Assembly: GCA_019428955.1 (NCBI GenBank)
Contig: JAHYJF010000049.1
Span: forward strand, 1 to 15,978
Origin: Burkholderiaceae bacterium
GTDB lineage: Bacteria > Pseudomonadota > Gammaproteobacteria > Burkholderiales > Burkholderiaceae_E
Length of the DNA stretch: 15,978 bases
Direction of reading: 5' to 3'
Positions within the stretch are counted from its first letter, which is position 1. Every line of letters begins with the position of its first letter. The notes beneath the pieces were generated by a model. That model was not told the origin of the DNA and made no database searches. It saw only the letters and a program-made list of their open reading frames with translations. A program made the position numbers and the translations under genes. Below are positions 7,577 to 13,844 of this stretch, piece after piece.

Positions 7577-7668
7577 GACCAGTAGTGCCCGAAGTTATGA
7601 ATGGTCGCCACGCCGAAATCCTCGCCCGTCATGCCTACGCCACGGCACAATATGCCGAAATGGGATAA
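7577..7668 (+). pseudogene. Possible C-terminal fragment of an unidentified gene
   Basis: Right after the IS tip an open frame ends at TAA 7666-7668. Its last residues read MNGRHAEILARHAYATAQYAEMG, a helical, protein-like sequence. It could be the remaining tail of a gene whose front was removed at the IS junction. It is only about 30 codons long and I recognise no family, so it may be chance. Its end overlaps the three-armed palindrome. Confidence 0.2.
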
Positions 7669-7698
7669 TCCCGCAACGGGATTATCGAGCGCGTAGGC
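7633..7698. repeat. Three-armed palindrome before the small regulator gene
   Basis: Outer arms GCCTACGC (7633-7640) and GCGTAGGC (7691-7698) pair perfectly. Inside lie two further perfect hairpins: CGGCA-CAATA-TGCCG (7643-7657) and GATAATCCCG-CAA-CGGGATTATC (7664-7686). The whole can fold as a three-way junction of 66 bases. It ends three bases before the ATG of the regulator gene, so the second hairpin could be an operator for that protein. No T-run follows, so a terminator is unlikely. Confidence 0.7.
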
Positions 7699-7701
7699 AA
7701 C

Positions 7702-7971
7702 ATGGTTCGGGCTTACGCGGTGAAGACGCTTCGCACTCCTCAGCACAAAGCACTGGTCGAGGAACTCAAGCGCGTGCGGCTGGCCGCTGGCCTGACCCAG
7801 ATGGCACTCGCCAGCAAACTTGGCGTGCCGCAGTCATTCGTGGCGAAGGTGGAAGGTGCAGAGCGACGGATCGACGTGGTCGAGTTCGTCAACTGGCTAA
7901 TCGCAGCGGGTGCGTTTTCGGAAAGCGACGGCATCCTGCAGCAGGTCTTGTTAGCGCGCGAAGGCAGGTAG
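7702..7971 (+). CDS. Small Cro/CI-type helix-turn-helix regulator
   Basis: An 89-residue DNA-binding protein. Residues 17-60 form the XRE/HTH_3 fold: LVEELKRVRLAAGLTQMALASKLGVPQSFVAKVEGAERRIDV, with the usual LTQ-ALA-LGV-Q-FV-K-E spacing, then a helical tail (VVEFVNWLIAAGAF). Solitary regulators of this form are frequent in mobile DNA. The start is uncertain: ATG 7702 has only a weak ribosome site, and GTG 7720 (VKTLRTPQHKALV) matches where relatives usually begin. The large perfect palindrome immediately upstream (7664-7686) is a natural candidate for autoregulation. It converges on the reverse transcriptase gene, so any link to that system would be by regulation and not by co-transcription. 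Confidence 0.8.
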   Translation: MVRAYAVKTLRTPQHKALVEELKRVRLAAGLTQMALASKLGVPQSFVAKVEGAERRIDVVEFVNWLIAAGAFSESDGILQQVLLAREGR

Positions 7972-7975
7972 CGCG

Positions 7976-8074
7976 ATGTGTGAAGTTGCATTGGGCGGGG
8001 AGCTGTCGTTCGTTGCACGCAACACGAACTGCAGCGATGCGCAGGAGGCGGTCTTTGCAAAGCGCAACGTTTAG
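7976..8074 (+). CDS. Doubtful 32-codon ORF after the regulator
   Basis: An ATG five bases after the regulator stop, preceded by AAGGCAGG, opens a frame of 32 codons (MCEVALGGELSFVARN and on to AKRNV) ending TAG at 8072-8074. Spacing and ribosome site would fit a co-translated small protein or the remaining start of a lost larger gene. I recognise nothing in it. Confidence 0.2.
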   Translation: MCEVALGGELSFVARNTNCSDAQEAVFAKRNV

Positions 8075-8115
8075 AGCAAGCGTAGGCACATGGTCGGCGC
8101 GATGCTTGATGGTCG

Positions 8116-9459
8116 TCAGGAGAATGACCCTAACGTGTCTCGCTCCATTTCCCGGGCCTCACGGTACATCGTTCGAAAAAAGATTGCTCGAATTTCATCG
8201 TCTTTCTTCCGATCCAACTTGCCACTTGTATCAGGCCTAATCAGATGGATCGCCTCAAGCATCTGCGCCCTCGAGAAAGTGTCAAAATCAAAAACGTATG
8301 ATGTGCCCCTGAAGTCAGTCCTAATTTCGCGATGAGCCTTAATGAAGTTCTTACATCTTCCGTAAAGCTCGGGGCGATTTACTTTCGCAAGTCGCGATTC
8401 AATTTGTTTATCTAGTCGAAAGAGCACTTGATGGTCAGTGATCTGAGAGAAATAGAATAGCCAGCCAACATTCCCACCCTGGATGCGACAACCGGATATG
8501 CGAAGATTGAGTCTCCATATAGATTTTGCGACGTTACCATCATTTATCCCAGAAATGATGCGCATTAAGCTGGTCATCATCTTCTTGATACTTGATTCGC
8601 GCACAGTTACAATATCTTGGTTGAAGCTGTACCCAAGGTAGGAGACTGTTTCGCCAACTGGAAAAATTGCTGACTTCCCAGACCCCATAGGGTGCGTTGA
8701 GAGCTTTCTAGTCTTTCTTAGCCTCTTGGATAGCGTTTCTGCGATGAGCGATGCTTCTCTGCCAACGGTGCGCAAGAGAATATCATCAACGTACCTATGG
8801 TACTCAATGTCCAGCCTGGATTCGTACTCCAAATCCACGTCAAGCATGTATATCGAAGCAAGAATGTTTGAGATGCTTAGGCCTTGCGGTACGCCCATAA
8901 TGTTCTTCTTGTTGTCACGCACTCGGGCACCAGTTGGCGTTGTTACGGCGGCGACAATCAGTTCAATTGCGGGCCTGTGCTTTATTTTTTTTCGGAGTTG
9001 CTGAAACAGAATTTTGTGATCGATATGATCGTAGAATCCCTTTACATCGAGCTTTATAAAGCTGTCACTGTTTGATGCATTCCGAAAGGTCTTGATCGCC
9101 TTAGTCACAACAGGATGCGCATGCGGCGGCCTGCATTCTGGGAAGACTTGACAGAGAAAGTTGTTAAGGCATCGCAGCGTAACTCTATCTCGAATCGTTG
9201 GGATAGAGACCTTCCTGGGCGGACTATCAGCGCCCTTCAGGATGAGCTTTTCTCGATAAGGAGAGAAACGATATGATCCGGCTTGTGATTTCGCCTCGAT
9301 CAACGCGACATTCTGATCAATCTCTCTGGAAAACACATCATAAGCCACACCATCTACCCCACGCGCAGTACGTCGCGAAAGGTGATTTTCAACAACTTCC
9401 CTGATCGCCGCGTCAGAGAAGTTATTGGCGAAAATCAATCTTGAAGGCTGCGTGCTCAT
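8116..9459 (-). CDS. Reverse transcriptase of a SLATT-linked defence-type module
   Basis: A 447-residue protein with a complete RT palm: SIPTIRDRV (85-93), motif A LDVKGFYDHIDH with D138, motif B GVPQGLSISN (189-198), the YVDD catalytic box (223-226) and YLGYSF (274-279). The thumb-like segment WRLNLRISG through GWLFYFSQ (315-338) resembles the group II intron/UG lineage. A helical C-terminal part of about 110 residues has no recognised enzyme domain. It lacks the NAxxH and VTG motifs of retron RTs, and there is no intron or integrase domain. Its ATG overlaps the SLATT stop by four bases (ATGA), so both are one operon. RT-SLATT pairings have been noted in comparative surveys of SLATT effectors; anti-phage function here is an inference. 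The gene is visibly richer in A+T than the surrounding chromosome, a sign of transfer. Confidence 0.93.
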   Translation of the reverse strand: MSTQPSRLIFANNFSDAAIREVVENHLSRRTARGVDGVAYDVFSREIDQNVALIEAKSQAGSYRFSPYREKLILKGADSPPRKVSIPTIRDRVTLRCLNNFLCQVFPECRPPHAHPVVTKAIKTFRNASNSDSFIKLDVKGFYDHIDHKILFQQLRKKIKHRPAIELIVAAVTTPTGARVRDNKKNIMGVPQGLSISNILASIYMLDVDLEYESRLDIEYHRYVDDILLRTVGREASLIAETLSKRLRKTRKLSTHPMGSGKSAIFPVGETVSYLGYSFNQDIVTVRESSIKKMMTSLMRIISGINDGNVAKSIWRLNLRISGCRIQGGNVGWLFYFSQITDHQVLFRLDKQIESRLAKVNRPELYGRCKNFIKAHREIRTDFRGTSYVFDFDTFSRAQMLEAIHLIRPDTSGKLDRKKDDEIRAIFFRTMYREAREMERDTLGSFS

Positions 9460-10031
9460 TGAATTAGGTCACGAGTGTTCCAGGCAGTAACGAGCCAGGC
9501 AGGTGCAGTTAAGAGTAATAAAAATAGCAAAGTGGTTATCCTCCGAATAATGTAGGAGACCAACTGCAGTCGAGTGAACGTATATGGCACCCCATCGGAA
9601 TTCGTTAGAGATTGTTGACGCGAAAACGGATCCTGTATTGCAAGTCGCATGAAGTCGATCTCTTGGTGGTTCGGCAAGTTCTCTATTGTAGATATATACT
9701 TTTCGTTCAGGTCCCCGCTGAAACTCGGGTCCAATATTCTCTGAAGCGTCAAGTAGCATGTTCGGTGCTGAGCGGCCATTTCCCCAAACTTGAAACCAAA
9801 TATAATCAAACTTATTGAGAGTGTTAGTATGGAAATATATAGCAGGATCGATCCGTTTACCTCCAATCCGGTGGAGTTACCAAGTATACTATTCCCAATT
9901 CCGGCGATTGCGTAAAACGCAAGTAAAAGATGAAAATAAATTTCAAGAAACCGGTTCCTGCGCTCAGCGTTCATGTGACATCTAGAGGTGATCCAGATGC
10001 GATCGCGAAGCTTTTTAAGATCGTCGCCCAA
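9456..10031 (-). CDS. SLATT-domain membrane effector candidate (SLATT_5-like)
   Basis: A 191-residue membrane protein. An N-terminal polar helix with RIWITSRCHMNAERRNR (11-27) leads into TM1 (about 30-50), a short loop, TM2 (about 61-82), then the FGFKFGEMAAQHRTCYLTLQRIL segment (78-100) typical of SLATT proteins, a soluble stretch, and a third hydrophobic segment (163-184). SLATT proteins are two-helix membrane proteins predicted to form pores that kill or arrest the infected cell when a nucleic-acid sensing partner triggers them. Here the partner would be the downstream RT, coupled by an ATGA overlap. The start is a TTG at 10031, chosen because GGAGG lies six bases before it and no in-frame ATG precedes it. 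Strong A+T content and rare codons contrast with the core genes. The effector role is inferred from the family. Confidence 0.85.
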   Translation of the reverse strand: MGDDLKKLRDRIWITSRCHMNAERRNRFLEIYFHLLLAFYAIAGIGNSILGNSTGLEVNGSILLYISILTLSISLIIFGFKFGEMAAQHRTCYLTLQRILDPSFSGDLNEKYISTIENLPNHQEIDFMRLAIQDPFSRQQSLTNSDGVPYTFTRLQLVSYIIRRITTLLFLLLLTAPAWLVTAWNTRDLIQ

Positions 10032-10037
10032 AGTGCA

Positions 10038-10042
10038 CCTCC
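10038..10042 (-). promoter_or_regulatory. Ribosome binding site deciding the TTG start of the SLATT gene
   Basis: On the minus strand a perfect GGAGG lies six bases before TTG 10031. The upstream frame has no better start, so this site fixes an unusual TTG initiation, which may keep levels of a toxic membrane protein low. Confidence 0.75.
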
Positions 10043-10083
10043 AAAAAAGGTCAAGTGTGTGAGAGGATTAGTTCATGGCTTGG

Positions 10084-10111
10084 AGCTTCTAACGAAGCTG
10101 GCTCAAGAGCC
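10084..10111. repeat. Two abutting perfect hairpins upstream of the SLATT-RT operon
   Basis: AGCTTC-TAAC-GAAGCT is followed without a gap by GGCTC-AA-GAGCC. They lie about 50 bases before the SLATT start, within its leader or promoter. A regulatory or RNA-structure role is possible. Confidence 0.65.
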
Positions 10112-10337
10112 CAGCATACGCTGATTACTTACAAAGGCCGCTGCGCAGCCAAGGTTGTTACGCCTCCCCCTCACACGATGACAGACATAAATGGTTATTG
10201 CCAGCGAGGTCAAACGAAACCGTTGCAGCGCCGCTTTCATCTGGTTGAGGGTTGCCATTCAGCGACAGAGAAATTGTGTTTGGCACTTACGCGAAACGCA
10301 TGTCGCGCCGAGCGAACAAGGTCCAAGCCAGTTGGAA

Positions 10338-10424
10338 GCTCAGCTTCTGAGCCGGCCCTCCTGAAAGGGGTCCGAAGCTCCTTGCACTTCTTGATAAAGG
10401 ATTGAAAATGCCTGCCTTCGGACC
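10338..10424. repeat. Hairpin cluster in the SLATT-RT upstream region
   Basis: GCTCAG-CTT-CTGAGC (10338-10352) is a perfect small hairpin. Seventeen bases on, GGTCCGAAG (10369-10377) pairs perfectly with CTTCGGACC (10416-10424) across a 38-base loop. The motif GAAGCT occurs at 10336 and 10375, as it does at 10094. Confidence 0.55.
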
Positions 10425-10565
10425 TTCGCCTCATCTGGTGCGAGAGGCCGGTATGGGCCGTGAACGGACACGTTGCCGCCCTCCCGCGATCACGCGCGTA
10501 AAGCAACAAAACCACCCCCAAACTCCCCCTCCAGCACCCCCCGAAAATGGGTTTTTCCGCACAAG

Positions 10566-10596
10566 GTGTCCCAGAGGGGTTTTCGAGATGGGACAC
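10566..10596. repeat. Inverted repeat downstream of tRNA-Ile2
   Basis: GTGTCCCA (10566-10573) and TGGGACAC (10589-10596) form a perfect eight-base inverted repeat with a 15-base spacer containing GAGGGGTTTTCGAGA. It lies 44 bases from the tRNA 3' end, where recombinase arm sites or a tRNA terminator could sit. No T-run follows the arm in the tRNA reading direction. Confidence 0.5.
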
Positions 10597-10639
10597 TTAT
10601 TCGATAGAACGCAGTAAAATAAGGAAAATATGGGATGGA

Positions 10640-10715
10640 TGGTAGGCCCGGAGGGACTCGAACCCCCAACCAAGGCGTTATGAGCGCCCTGCTCTGACCA
10701 TTGAGCTACAGGCCC
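10640..10715 (-). tRNA. tRNA-Ile2 (anticodon CAU, lysidine-modified type)
   Basis: All four arms pair on the minus strand. The acceptor GGGCCTG meets CGGGCCT, the D-stem is GCTC/GAGC, the anticodon stem GGGCG/CGCCT encloses loop CTCATAA, and the T-stem GGGGG/CCCTC encloses TTCGAGT. The discriminator is A and CCA is encoded at 10640-10642. A CAU anticodon could mean initiator Met, elongator Met or Ile2. The pattern around the anticodon and variable loop (GCTCATAACGCC then TTGGTT) resembles bacterial Ile2, whose C34 is changed to lysidine by TilS to read AUA. It is not initiator-like because 1-72 is paired. The accessory island begins just beyond its 3' end. Confidence 0.9.
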
Positions 10716-10747
10716 GCCGGGGCCGCCGATGCGGCGCGGGTAGGGGT

Positions 10748-10775
10748 TGGATAGCAGACCCGCCGGGTGCGTCAA
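10748..10775 (-). promoter_or_regulatory. Predicted promoter of tRNA-Ile2
   Basis: Minus strand: TTGACG (-35, 10770-10775), a 16-base spacer and TATCCA (-10, 10748-10753), placed about 32 bases before the tRNA. The same CTTGACGC element precedes the tRNA-Gly gene. Confidence 0.55.
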
Positions 10776-10902
10776 GCAAAAGGCCTGGAGTTGCACGCCG
10801 GGGCGCAGGGCGAAATCGTCGGGGTTTTGCGCCGCGGGCCGTTGTTTGGGCCCGCGCAATCGGGTATCGGGGGCGCGTGCGATGCAGGGCCGGGAGGCGA
10901 TG

Positions 10903-11943
10903 ATGACGAAACGCGGTTTGACCTATGCCGATGCGGGGGTCGACATCGATGCGGGCAATGCGCTGGTCGAGCGTATCAAGCCCGCCGCAAAGCGCACACT
11001 GCGCAGCGGCACGATGGGTGGGCTTGGTGGCTTTGGCGCGCTTTTTGATCTCAAGGCAGCAGGCTACACCGACCCGATACTGGTGGCGGCAACCGATGGT
11101 GTCGGCACCAAGCTGCGCATCGCAATCGACACCGGCCACGTCGGCACGATCGGCATCGACCTGGTGGCGATGTGCGTGAACGACCTTGTCTGCCAGGGCG
11201 CCGAACCGTTGTTCTTCCTTGATTATTTTGCCACCGGCAAGCTCGATCTGCCACAGGCAACCGCGATCATCGAGGGCATCGCGCAGGGCTGCGCCGAAAG
11301 CGGGTGCGCGCTTGTGGGCGGCGAAACGGCGGAAATGCCCGGCATGTATCACGGTGCCGATTTCGACCTTGCAGGCTTTGCTGTGGGCGCGATGGAACGT
11401 GGCAGCGCGCTGCCGGCGGGGGTGGCCGACGGCGACATTGTGCTTGGCCTCACGGCATCGGGGGTGCATTCCAACGGCTACAGTTTCGTGCGAAAAGTCG
11501 TTGAGCTTTCGGGCCTTGGCTGGGGCGCGCCTGCGCCTTTCGGCCCCGGCACATTGGGCGCGGCGCTGCTGGCGCCAACCCGGCTTTATGTGCGCCCGGC
11601 GCTAGCTGCCATCCGCGCGGGCGGCGTACGGGCGCTGGCGCATATCACCGGCGGCGGGCTGACCGAGAACCCGCCGCGCGTGCTGCCCGAAGGGCTGGGC
11701 ATTGAGATCGACCTCGGGGCATGGGCGCTGCCGCCGGTGTTCCGATGGCTGGCCGAGACCGCAGGCATGAGCGAGCCGGAATTGCTGAAAACCTTCAACT
11801 GCGGCATTGGCATGATCGTCGTGGTGGCGCCAGCGCGCGCCAGCGCCATTCGCGCGGTGCTGGAAGCTGCGGGCGAAACCGTGGTTGATCTTGGCCGCGT
11901 CGTGCCGGGGCAGGGGGTTGCCTACAGGGGCCAGCTTTTGTGA
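10903..11943 (+). CDS. purM: Phosphoribosylformylglycinamidine cyclo-ligase (AIR synthetase)
   Basis: PurM closes the imidazole ring in step five of purine synthesis, turning FGAM into AIR with ATP, in the cytosol. The 346-residue protein matches the usual length. It starts LTYADAGVDIDAGN, contains GLGGFGALFDL and the ATP-binding ATDGVGTKLRIA, and has the signature GGETAEMPGMYHGADFDLAG followed by GLTASGVHSNGYS and ITGGGLTENPPRVLP. The open frame extends upstream to 10747, but that part is not family-like. I place the start at ATG 10903, five bases after GGAGG (10893-10897); the adjacent ATG at 10900 is the only real alternative. The stop overlaps the purN start by four bases (GTGA), so the two genes form an operon. 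No purine riboswitch is evident upstream. Confidence 0.97.
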   Translation: MTKRGLTYADAGVDIDAGNALVERIKPAAKRTLRSGTMGGLGGFGALFDLKAAGYTDPILVAATDGVGTKLRIAIDTGHVGTIGIDLVAMCVNDLVCQGAEPLFFLDYFATGKLDLPQATAIIEGIAQGCAESGCALVGGETAEMPGMYHGADFDLAGFAVGAMERGSALPAGVADGDIVLGLTASGVHSNGYSFVRKVVELSGLGWGAPAPFGPGTLGAALLAPTRLYVRPALAAIRAGGVRALAHITGGGLTENPPRVLPEGLGIEIDLGAWALPPVFRWLAETAGMSEPELLKTFNCGIGMIVVVAPARASAIRAVLEAAGETVVDLGRVVPGQGVAYRGQLL

Positions 11944-12527
11944 AGCGGGTTGCCATACTGATTTCGGGCAGCGGCTCGAACATGCTCTGCCTGCTTGAGA
12001 GCATGCAGGGCGCGCATCCGGCGCGGCCGGTGCTGGTGGTCTCCAACGATCCGGCTGCGGCAGGTCTTGCACGCGCCGCCGAACGCGGCATTGCGACCGC
12101 ATCGGTTGACCACCGCGCGTTCAAGGGCGACCGCGCGGCCTTTGAGGCGGAACTGCTGCGCCCGATCCTGGCCGCCGCGCCCGACATCCTTTGCCTTGCG
12201 GGCTTCATGCGGGTGTTGACCCCGGCTTTCGTGGAAAGGTTCCGCGGCCGGATGCTCAACATCCACCCGTCGCTTTTGCCCAAGTACCCCGGCCTGCACA
12301 CCCACGCCCGCGCCCTTGCGGCGGGCGATCCGCAAGCGGGCTGCACCGTGCATGAGGTCACGCCCGAGCTGGATGCCGGGCCTATATTGGGGCAGGCGCG
12401 GGTGCCGGTACTGCCGGGCGATACCGAGGCCACGCTGGCCGCGCGCGTATTGGAAGCCGAACACCGGCTTTACCCCGCCGTGCTGGCGCGCTTTGCGGCC
12501 GGCGACCGGCGCCCGGTTCTGCTCTGA
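11940..12527 (+). CDS. purN: Phosphoribosylglycinamide formyltransferase 1 (GAR transformylase)
   Basis: PurN transfers the formyl group of 10-formyl-THF onto GAR, the third step of purine synthesis. The 195-residue protein has the N-terminal nucleotide-binding loop VAILISGSGSN (4-14), the catalytic NIHPSLLPKYPG with N107 and H109, and LDAGPIL with D145, the same triad as in the E. coli enzyme (N106, H108, D144). It starts with GTG at 11940, overlapping the purM stop by four bases, which indicates translational coupling. A terminator-like hairpin follows within 30 bases, so purM-purN form a two-gene unit as in many alphaproteobacteria. Confidence 0.97.
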   Translation: MKRVAILISGSGSNMLCLLESMQGAHPARPVLVVSNDPAAAGLARAAERGIATASVDHRAFKGDRAAFEAELLRPILAAAPDILCLAGFMRVLTPAFVERFRGRMLNIHPSLLPKYPGLHTHARALAAGDPQAGCTVHEVTPELDAGPILGQARVPVLPGDTEATLAARVLEAEHRLYPAVLARFAAGDRRPVLL

Positions 12528-12552
12528 TCCTTGCGGTGCTGCGGTGGCTGCG

Positions 12553-12579
12553 GCGCTTCGCCTCCGGCGGGGGTATTTT
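12553..12579 (+). terminator. Terminator-like hairpin after purN
   Basis: CGCC-TCC-GGCG (12559-12569) followed by GGGGTATTTT forms a short GC hairpin with a T-rich tail, 25 bases after purN. The wording CGCCTCCGGCGGGGGTATTT is familiar to me from many intergenic regions of Rhodobacterales, so it may be a lineage-wide 3' element. Confidence 0.55.
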
Positions 12580-12673
12580 GGCGATGAAGAAATCGGTCAG
12601 GGTTTTCTTTTGCCTTTCGCGCGCCTAAAGGGGGCTGAGAACGCGGGATGACCCCGCAGCACGAAAGCGAAAA

Positions 12674-13828
12674 ATGCCCTGCATCACCACCACCGAAGCG
12701 CTGGCGCGCTTTTGCGAAGCGGCGAAGGCTGCGCCCTATGTCACCGTCGATACCGAGTTTCTGCGCGAGCGCACCTACTGGTCAAAGCTCTGCCTCGTGC
12801 AGATGGCGCTGCCCGGAAAGGACGGGCAGGGGGTGCTGGTCGATCCCTTGGCCGAAGGCATTTCGCTTGAGCCGATGTATGACCTCTTTCGCCACGAAGC
12901 CACGGTCAAGGTGTTTCACGCCGCGCGCCAGGATCTCGAGATCTTCTTTGTCGAGGCCGGGGTGTTCCCCAAGCCGCTGTTCGACACCCAGATTGCCGCC
13001 ATGGTCTGCGGTTTTGGCGAGCAGGTGGGCTACGAGACGCTGGTAAAAAAGATCGCGCGGCAAGGGCTTGATAAAACCTCGCGCTTCACCGACTGGTCGC
13101 GCCGCCCGCTTTCCGAGGCGCAACTGGTCTATGCGCTGGCCGATGTCACGCATCTGCGCGTGGTCTACGAGTTTCTCTCGCAAGAGTTGAAAAAGACCGG
13201 GCGCGAGGCATGGGTGGAAGAGGAAGAGGCAATCTTGCTCAACCCCGAAACCTACATCACCCGCCCGCACGAAGCCTGGATGCGTGTGAAAACCCGCACC
13301 ACCTCGGGGCGGTTCATGGCGATCGTGCGTGAGCTGGCGCAGTTCCGCGAAACCTATGCACAGGCGCGCAACATCCCTCGCAGCCGCGTCTACAAGGATG
13401 ACGCGCTGATCGAGCTGGCCTCGACCAAGCCGACCAATCTGGAAGAGCTTGGCGCCTCGCGGCTGCTGCTGCGCGACGCGCGGCGCGGCGAGATTGCCGA
13501 GGGCATCCTCGCGGCGGTCAAAGCTGGCATGGAAGCCAAGCCCGAAGATTTCCCGAGGCTTGAGGATGGGCGCGAACAGGTGCAGGTCTCGACCGCGCTC
13601 GCCGACCTCTTGCGCGTGCTCCTGAAGGCCAAGTCCGAAGCCGCGGGGGTGGCGCCCAAGCTGATCGCCTCATCTTCCGAGCTTGATGCGATTGCCGCCG
13701 GGCGCACCGATGGCCCCGCGATGCAGGGCTGGCGCCGCGAGGTGTTCGGCGAAGACGCGCTGCGCCTTGCGCGCGGCGAAATCGCGCTGTCGGCGCGCGG
13801 CAATTCGGTGCGGGTGGTCGCGGTCTGA
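12674..13828 (+). CDS. rnd: Ribonuclease D
   Basis: RNase D is a 3'-5' exoribonuclease that trims tRNA precursors and other stable RNAs. The 384-residue protein has a DEDDy exonuclease core: motif I VDTEFLRERTYW with D26 and E28, motif II FHAARQDLEIFF with D87, motif III YALADVTHL with Y153 and D157. Around residues 210-290 lies an HRDC-type helical domain (FMAIVRELAQFRETYAQARN through ELASTKPTNLEEL), which helps bind RNA. All catalytic residues are present and the length is normal. ATG 12674 has only a weak AAGCGA ribosome site; a small GCGGG/CCCGC hairpin sits at about 12642-12656 just upstream. The gene converges with the lipoprotein gene, leaving 16 bases. Confidence 0.95.
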   Translation: MPCITTTEALARFCEAAKAAPYVTVDTEFLRERTYWSKLCLVQMALPGKDGQGVLVDPLAEGISLEPMYDLFRHEATVKVFHAARQDLEIFFVEAGVFPKPLFDTQIAAMVCGFGEQVGYETLVKKIARQGLDKTSRFTDWSRRPLSEAQLVYALADVTHLRVVYEFLSQELKKTGREAWVEEEEAILLNPETYITRPHEAWMRVKTRTTSGRFMAIVRELAQFRETYAQARNIPRSRVYKDDALIELASTKPTNLEELGASRLLLRDARRGEIAEGILAAVKAGMEAKPEDFPRLEDGREQVQVSTALADLLRVLLKAKSEAAGVAPKLIASSSELDAIAAGRTDGPAMQGWRREVFGEDALRLARGEIALSARGNSVRVVAV

Positions 13829-13844
13829 AACGCCGCGCGCCGCC

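Larger units (their letters stand above)
10032..10639. other. 608-base gene-poor, hairpin-rich stretch between the SLATT gene and tRNA-Ile2
   Basis: I see no convincing gene here. The longest open frames (10237-10596 minus, 10055-10405 plus) have unlikely composition and no ribosome sites. The stretch holds at least five perfect small inverted repeats. Nearest the SLATT gene are AGCTTC-TAAC-GAAGCT (10084-10099) and GGCTC-AA-GAGCC (10100-10111), directly abutting. Farther out are GCTCAG-CTT-CTGAGC (10338-10352), GGTCCGAAG/CTTCGGACC (10369-10377 with 10416-10424) and GTGTCCCA/TGGGACAC (10566-10573 with 10589-10596). It must hold the promoter of the SLATT-RT operon and could hold an RNA template or a recombination site. 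Confidence 0.6.

Noticed and set aside
7664..7686. A rho-independent terminator
   Set aside because: The perfect stem has no T-run on either side, and it sits just before a start codon.
7633..7698. An integron attC site
   Set aside because: The outer arms are GCCTACGC/GCGTAGGC without the AAC/GTT core needed, and no integron integrase or cassette row is present.
8116..10031. A classical retron
   Set aside because: The RT lacks NAxxH and VTG motifs, and I cannot find matched end repeats framing an RNA directly before it. The hairpin region upstream is kept as a separate question.
10237..10596. A 119-residue minus-strand gene
   Set aside because: No ribosome site or family pattern; its composition follows hairpins and repeats in the gap.
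10747..10902. An N-terminal extension of PurM
   Set aside because: The extra 52 residues are unlike the family, they overlap the tRNA promoter, and a clear GGAGG precedes ATG 10903.
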